This document shows, piece by piece, positions 6,058 through 7,477 of a DNA stretch of 7,477 nt. A program made the position numbers and the translations under genes. The DNA is from Colimorpha sp002372855 (GTDB taxonomy: Bacteria; Bacteroidota; Bacteroidia; Bacteroidales; P3), in NCBI GenBank assembly GCA_946621635.1, contig CAMOOR010000073.1:1-7477 (forward strand). The letters are read 5' to 3'. The notes beneath the pieces were generated by a model, which did no database searches, was not told where the DNA came from, and was given only the letters and a program-made list of their open reading frames with translations. Position 1 is the stretch's first letter; every line of letters begins with the position of its first letter.

Positions 6058-6409
6058 CGGGCTGGCGCGGCGAAGTCTTTTTGGTCGTTGAAACCAGCAT
6101 TTTCACCAGTTCTTTACAATCGGAGACAAGTTTGTCGGCCGATGAGTTGTCCAGGTACTCTGACATTGAAAGCAACTTCAGCCAATATAGAGTCTCGTTG
6201 GCTTCTTTAAGTGCTATATACATCTTCGAGGAGAAATCGGCCATGCTTTGCGCCATATTGGCTTCCGCTATGTTTGCACCGATGCTGGTGCCGCATCGCA
6301 GAAGTTGTTTGGACATTACATATTCTCCTTTCTCGCGTAGATTTTTATATGATGACACTATATTAAGCGCGAACTCGAAACTCTTTTCTTTCAGAATGCT
6401 TTCGCCCAT
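6038..6409 (-). CDS. Four-helix-bundle protein (23S rRNA intervening-sequence/S23 family)
   Basis: The product (123 aa) belongs to the small four-helix-bundle family (PF05635/TIGR02436) first seen in intervening sequences of 23S rRNA; the Avd accessory protein of diversity-generating retroelements is a structural relative. The recognisable core is 'KQLLRCGTSIGANIAEANMAQS' region residues 34-55, then 'DFSSKMYIALKEANETLYWL' region 58-77. Predicted helices span about 7-26, 30-52, 55-83 and 88-107. The function of stand-alone members is not settled. The protein tail is basic and its last five residues come from the left repeat. Composition is AT-richer than mutA and lptG, which suggests it arrived separately. 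It starts 33 bases after the mutA stop and ends 15 bases before the lptG start, inside the operon and in the same direction. Confidence 0.9.
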   Translation of the reverse strand: MGESILKEKSFEFALNIVSSYKNLREKGEYVMSKQLLRCGTSIGANIAEANMAQSMADFSSKMYIALKEANETLYWLKLLSMSEYLDNSSADKLVSDCKELVKMLVSTTKKTSPRQPELNTKN

Positions 6410-6412
6410 GTC

Positions 6413-6443
6413 AACTAAACACTAAACACTTACCACTAAACAC
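6413..6443 (-). repeat. Right heptamer array of inverted repeat (TAAACAC x4)
   Basis: On the plus strand AAC is followed by TAAACAC, TAAACAC, TTACCAC and TAAACAC (6416-6443). Its reverse complement matches the left array at 26 of 31 positions. Its outer base is the G of the mutA TAG stop, and its inner end is three bases from the ATG of the four-helix-bundle gene, so a folded transcript would place that start codon at the top of the stem. Confidence 0.85.
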
Positions 6444-7477
6444 TACAAAAGTTCTTTTTGGAACTTTTGCAAGCATTCTAGGATGTTGGTTTTCACGTGG
6501 ATGAACTCGTCGATGCCGTAGCCTTTGTAGGTGTCGACCATCTCCTTGGGGAAGCCTGCGAGGACGAGGCTCTTCACCTTGCCCTTGAGGGCGTCGCACA
6601 CGGGCTTGGTGAGCTCGGCGTACTCGTCGTCGCTCGAGCAGAGCACCACGATGTCGGCCTTGCTCTCCAGGGCGGCCTTGGCGCCTTCCTCGGGGGTGGC
6701 GAAGCCGGGATTGTCGATAATCTCGTAGCCGGCGACACCGAAGAAGTTCGTGGCGAAACCGGCACGGGCTTTGCGCATGGCGAGGTTGCCGTAGGTCAGC
6801 AGGAACACCTTCGGGCGTTTGCCACTCTTCTCGGTGGCCAGACGCAGGGCCTCGATGGGCTCGGCGCCGCGGTAGGGCTTGAGGGTGCGCACCTCGCTGC
6901 CCTGCTCGCAATGGCAGCAGCAGTGGCCTTCGTGCTGTATCTTGTCGCCCATCTTCTCCAGCAGGTTGGGATACTGGTTGGTGCCGAGGATGGTGGTCTT
7001 GCGGGTGGCGATGTTGAGGTCGCGCTGCCGGGCGGTCTTCTCCACCTCGTCCTGCACGTAGCCCTGGCGGATGGCCTTGCAGAAGCCGCCGAGCTCTTCC
7101 ACCTTCAGGAAGTGCTCCCAGGCGCCGCGGGCAATCTGGTCGGTGAGGTTCTCGATATAGTAGCTGCCGGCGGCGGGGTCGGCAATCTTGTCCATGTAGC
7201 TCTCCTCCTTGAGCAGCAGCTGCTGGTTGCGGGCAATGCGGTAGCCGAAGTCGTCGGCCTCCTTGTAGGCGTTGTCGAAGGGCAGCACGGAGATGCTGTC
7301 GGCGCCGGCGATGGCGGCGGACATGGCCTCGGTGGTCGAGCGCAGCATGTTGACGTAGGGGTCGTAGACCGACTGGTTCCAGGCGCTGGTGGTGGCGTGG
7401 ACGTAGAGTTTGTAGGCGCAGTCGCACTCGGGCTTGTACTGCTCCACAATCTTGCTCCACAGCAGGCGCGCGGCGCG
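6443..7477 (-). CDS. mutA: Methylmalonyl-CoA mutase small subunit (C-terminal part)
   Basis: This is the last 344 residues of a gene whose 5' part lies beyond the right edge; the frame is open to base 7477 and begins RAARLLWSKI. The end of the TIM barrel is clear: 'TSAWNQSVYDPYVNMLRSTTEAMSAAIAGADS', then 'IADPAAGSYYIENLTDQIA', as in methylmalonyl-CoA mutases. The C-terminal B12-type domain lacks the cobalt-binding DxHxxG motif (the place reads 'TYGNLAMRKARAGFAT'). That marks the non-catalytic small subunit, which pairs with MutB for the succinyl-CoA/methylmalonyl-CoA step of propionate formation. A short linker carries an unusual HxxHCCCHC cluster (6908-6934). The final residues QKELL are encoded in a small hairpin just before the inverted repeat. 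Confidence 0.92.
   Translation of the reverse strand, partial: RAARLLWSKIVEQYKPECDCAYKLYVHATTSAWNQSVYDPYVNMLRSTTEAMSAAIAGADSISVLPFDNAYKEADDFGYRIARNQQLLLKEESYMDKIADPAAGSYYIENLTDQIARGAWEHFLKVEELGGFCKAIRQGYVQDEVEKTARQRDLNIATRKTTILGTNQYPNLLEKMGDKIQHEGHCCCHCEQGSEVRTLKPYRGAEPIEALRLATEKSGKRPKVFLLTYGNLAMRKARAGFATNFFGVAGYEIIDNPGFATPEEGAKAALESKADIVVLCSSDDEYAELTKPVCDALKGKVKSLVLAGFPKEMVDTYKGYGIDEFIHVKTNILECLQKFQKELL
6446..6469 (-). other. Hairpin at the end of mutA
   Basis: CAAAAGTTC (6446-6454) and GAACTTTTG (6461-6469) form a perfect nine-pair stem with a six-base loop. It covers the last mutA codons and lies next to the stop codon and the right heptamer array. There is no proper U tract after it on the minus strand, so it is more likely an RNA processing or stability element, or an accident of codon choice, than a terminator. 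Confidence 0.5.

Larger units (their letters stand above)
6027..6443 (-). mobile_element. Candidate inverted-repeat cassette with four-helix-bundle gene
   Basis: The cassette of 417 bases consists of one gene (6038-6409) between two heptamer arrays in inverted orientation. It sits precisely at the mutA/lptG junction: its right end begins at the last base of the mutA TAG and its left end stops just before the lptG start. Its interior is AT-richer than its neighbours (the 60 bases at 6181-6240 have 25 G+C, those at 6601-6660 have 40). No transposase, reverse transcriptase or target-site duplication is visible, so mobility is an inference from structure and composition. Confidence 0.45.

Noticed and set aside
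4874..6091. Long plus-strand open frame of 405 codons opposite lptG
   Set aside because: It is the shadow of the LptG gene: Gly/Asp/Val-rich with no domain, while the minus strand encodes a clear membrane permease.
6027..6443. Heptamer arrays as a CRISPR or a diversity-generating retroelement
   Set aside because: The units are contiguous seven-base repeats without spacers, and no reverse transcriptase, template repeat or variable repeat is visible.
6020..6450. Target-site duplication around the cassette
   Set aside because: The bases outside the repeats (ending TTCA on the left, beginning TACAA on the right) give no convincing duplication.
6411..7460. Arg-rich minus-strand frame of 349 codons overlapping mutA
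   Set aside because: It is the shifted frame of mutA, consisting of Arg/His/Gln-rich low-complexity sequence without any family feature.

Overview
The window looks like part of a chromosome from a member of the Bacteroidales. The evidence is TAnnTTTG-type -7 promoter boxes, A-rich leaders without clear Shine-Dalgarno sequences, many small lipoproteins with Asn/Asp-rich linkers behind the lipidation cysteine, a DUF4296 lipoprotein, and a two-subunit-type methylmalonyl-CoA mutase small subunit. The genus cannot be named from this sequence alone.

Layout. Positions 1-54 are the 3' part of a tRNA-Val (anticodon TAC). Two plus-strand lipoprotein genes follow: a cysteine-rich one at 190-636 with a good promoter and terminator, and a DUF4296 gene at 729-1133. 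A bidirectional terminator at 1151-1195 separates these from the minus strand. From 2873 down to 1213 lie three minus-strand lipoprotein genes: one with a probable surface-export signal, one Lys/Ala-rich, and one resembling NTF2-like/DUF4878 proteins. They have a promoter near 2940 and an internal terminator near 1770. The part around 1201-2170 is visibly more AT-rich than the rest.

From the right edge to about 3012 runs a tightly packed minus-strand cluster: mutA (methylmalonyl-CoA mutase small subunit, cut by the window edge), a four-helix-bundle protein of the 23S rRNA intervening-sequence family, an LptG/LptF-type permease, sufE, a SufT-like DUF59 gene, and an OppC-type ABC permease. A 22-codon ORF overlaps the permease stop codon by an ATGA junction. 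Gaps are 33 bases or less, so this is probably one transcription unit. It mixes propionate metabolism, LPS export, Fe-S cluster assembly and peptide or nickel uptake, so the arrangement suggests shared growth-linked expression and not one pathway.

The most interesting object is at 6027-6443. The four-helix-bundle gene is AT-richer than its neighbours and sits between two arrays of four degenerate heptamers (GTGTTWA on the left, TAAACAC on the right) that form a 31-base imperfect inverted repeat. One array touches the mutA stop codon. The other encodes the last residues and stop of the four-helix-bundle protein and ends four bases before the GTG start of lptG. This looks like a compact cassette inserted exactly at a gene junction in an operon. 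It resembles in miniature the inverted-repeat-bounded intervening sequences of 23S rRNA, but it lies between protein genes.
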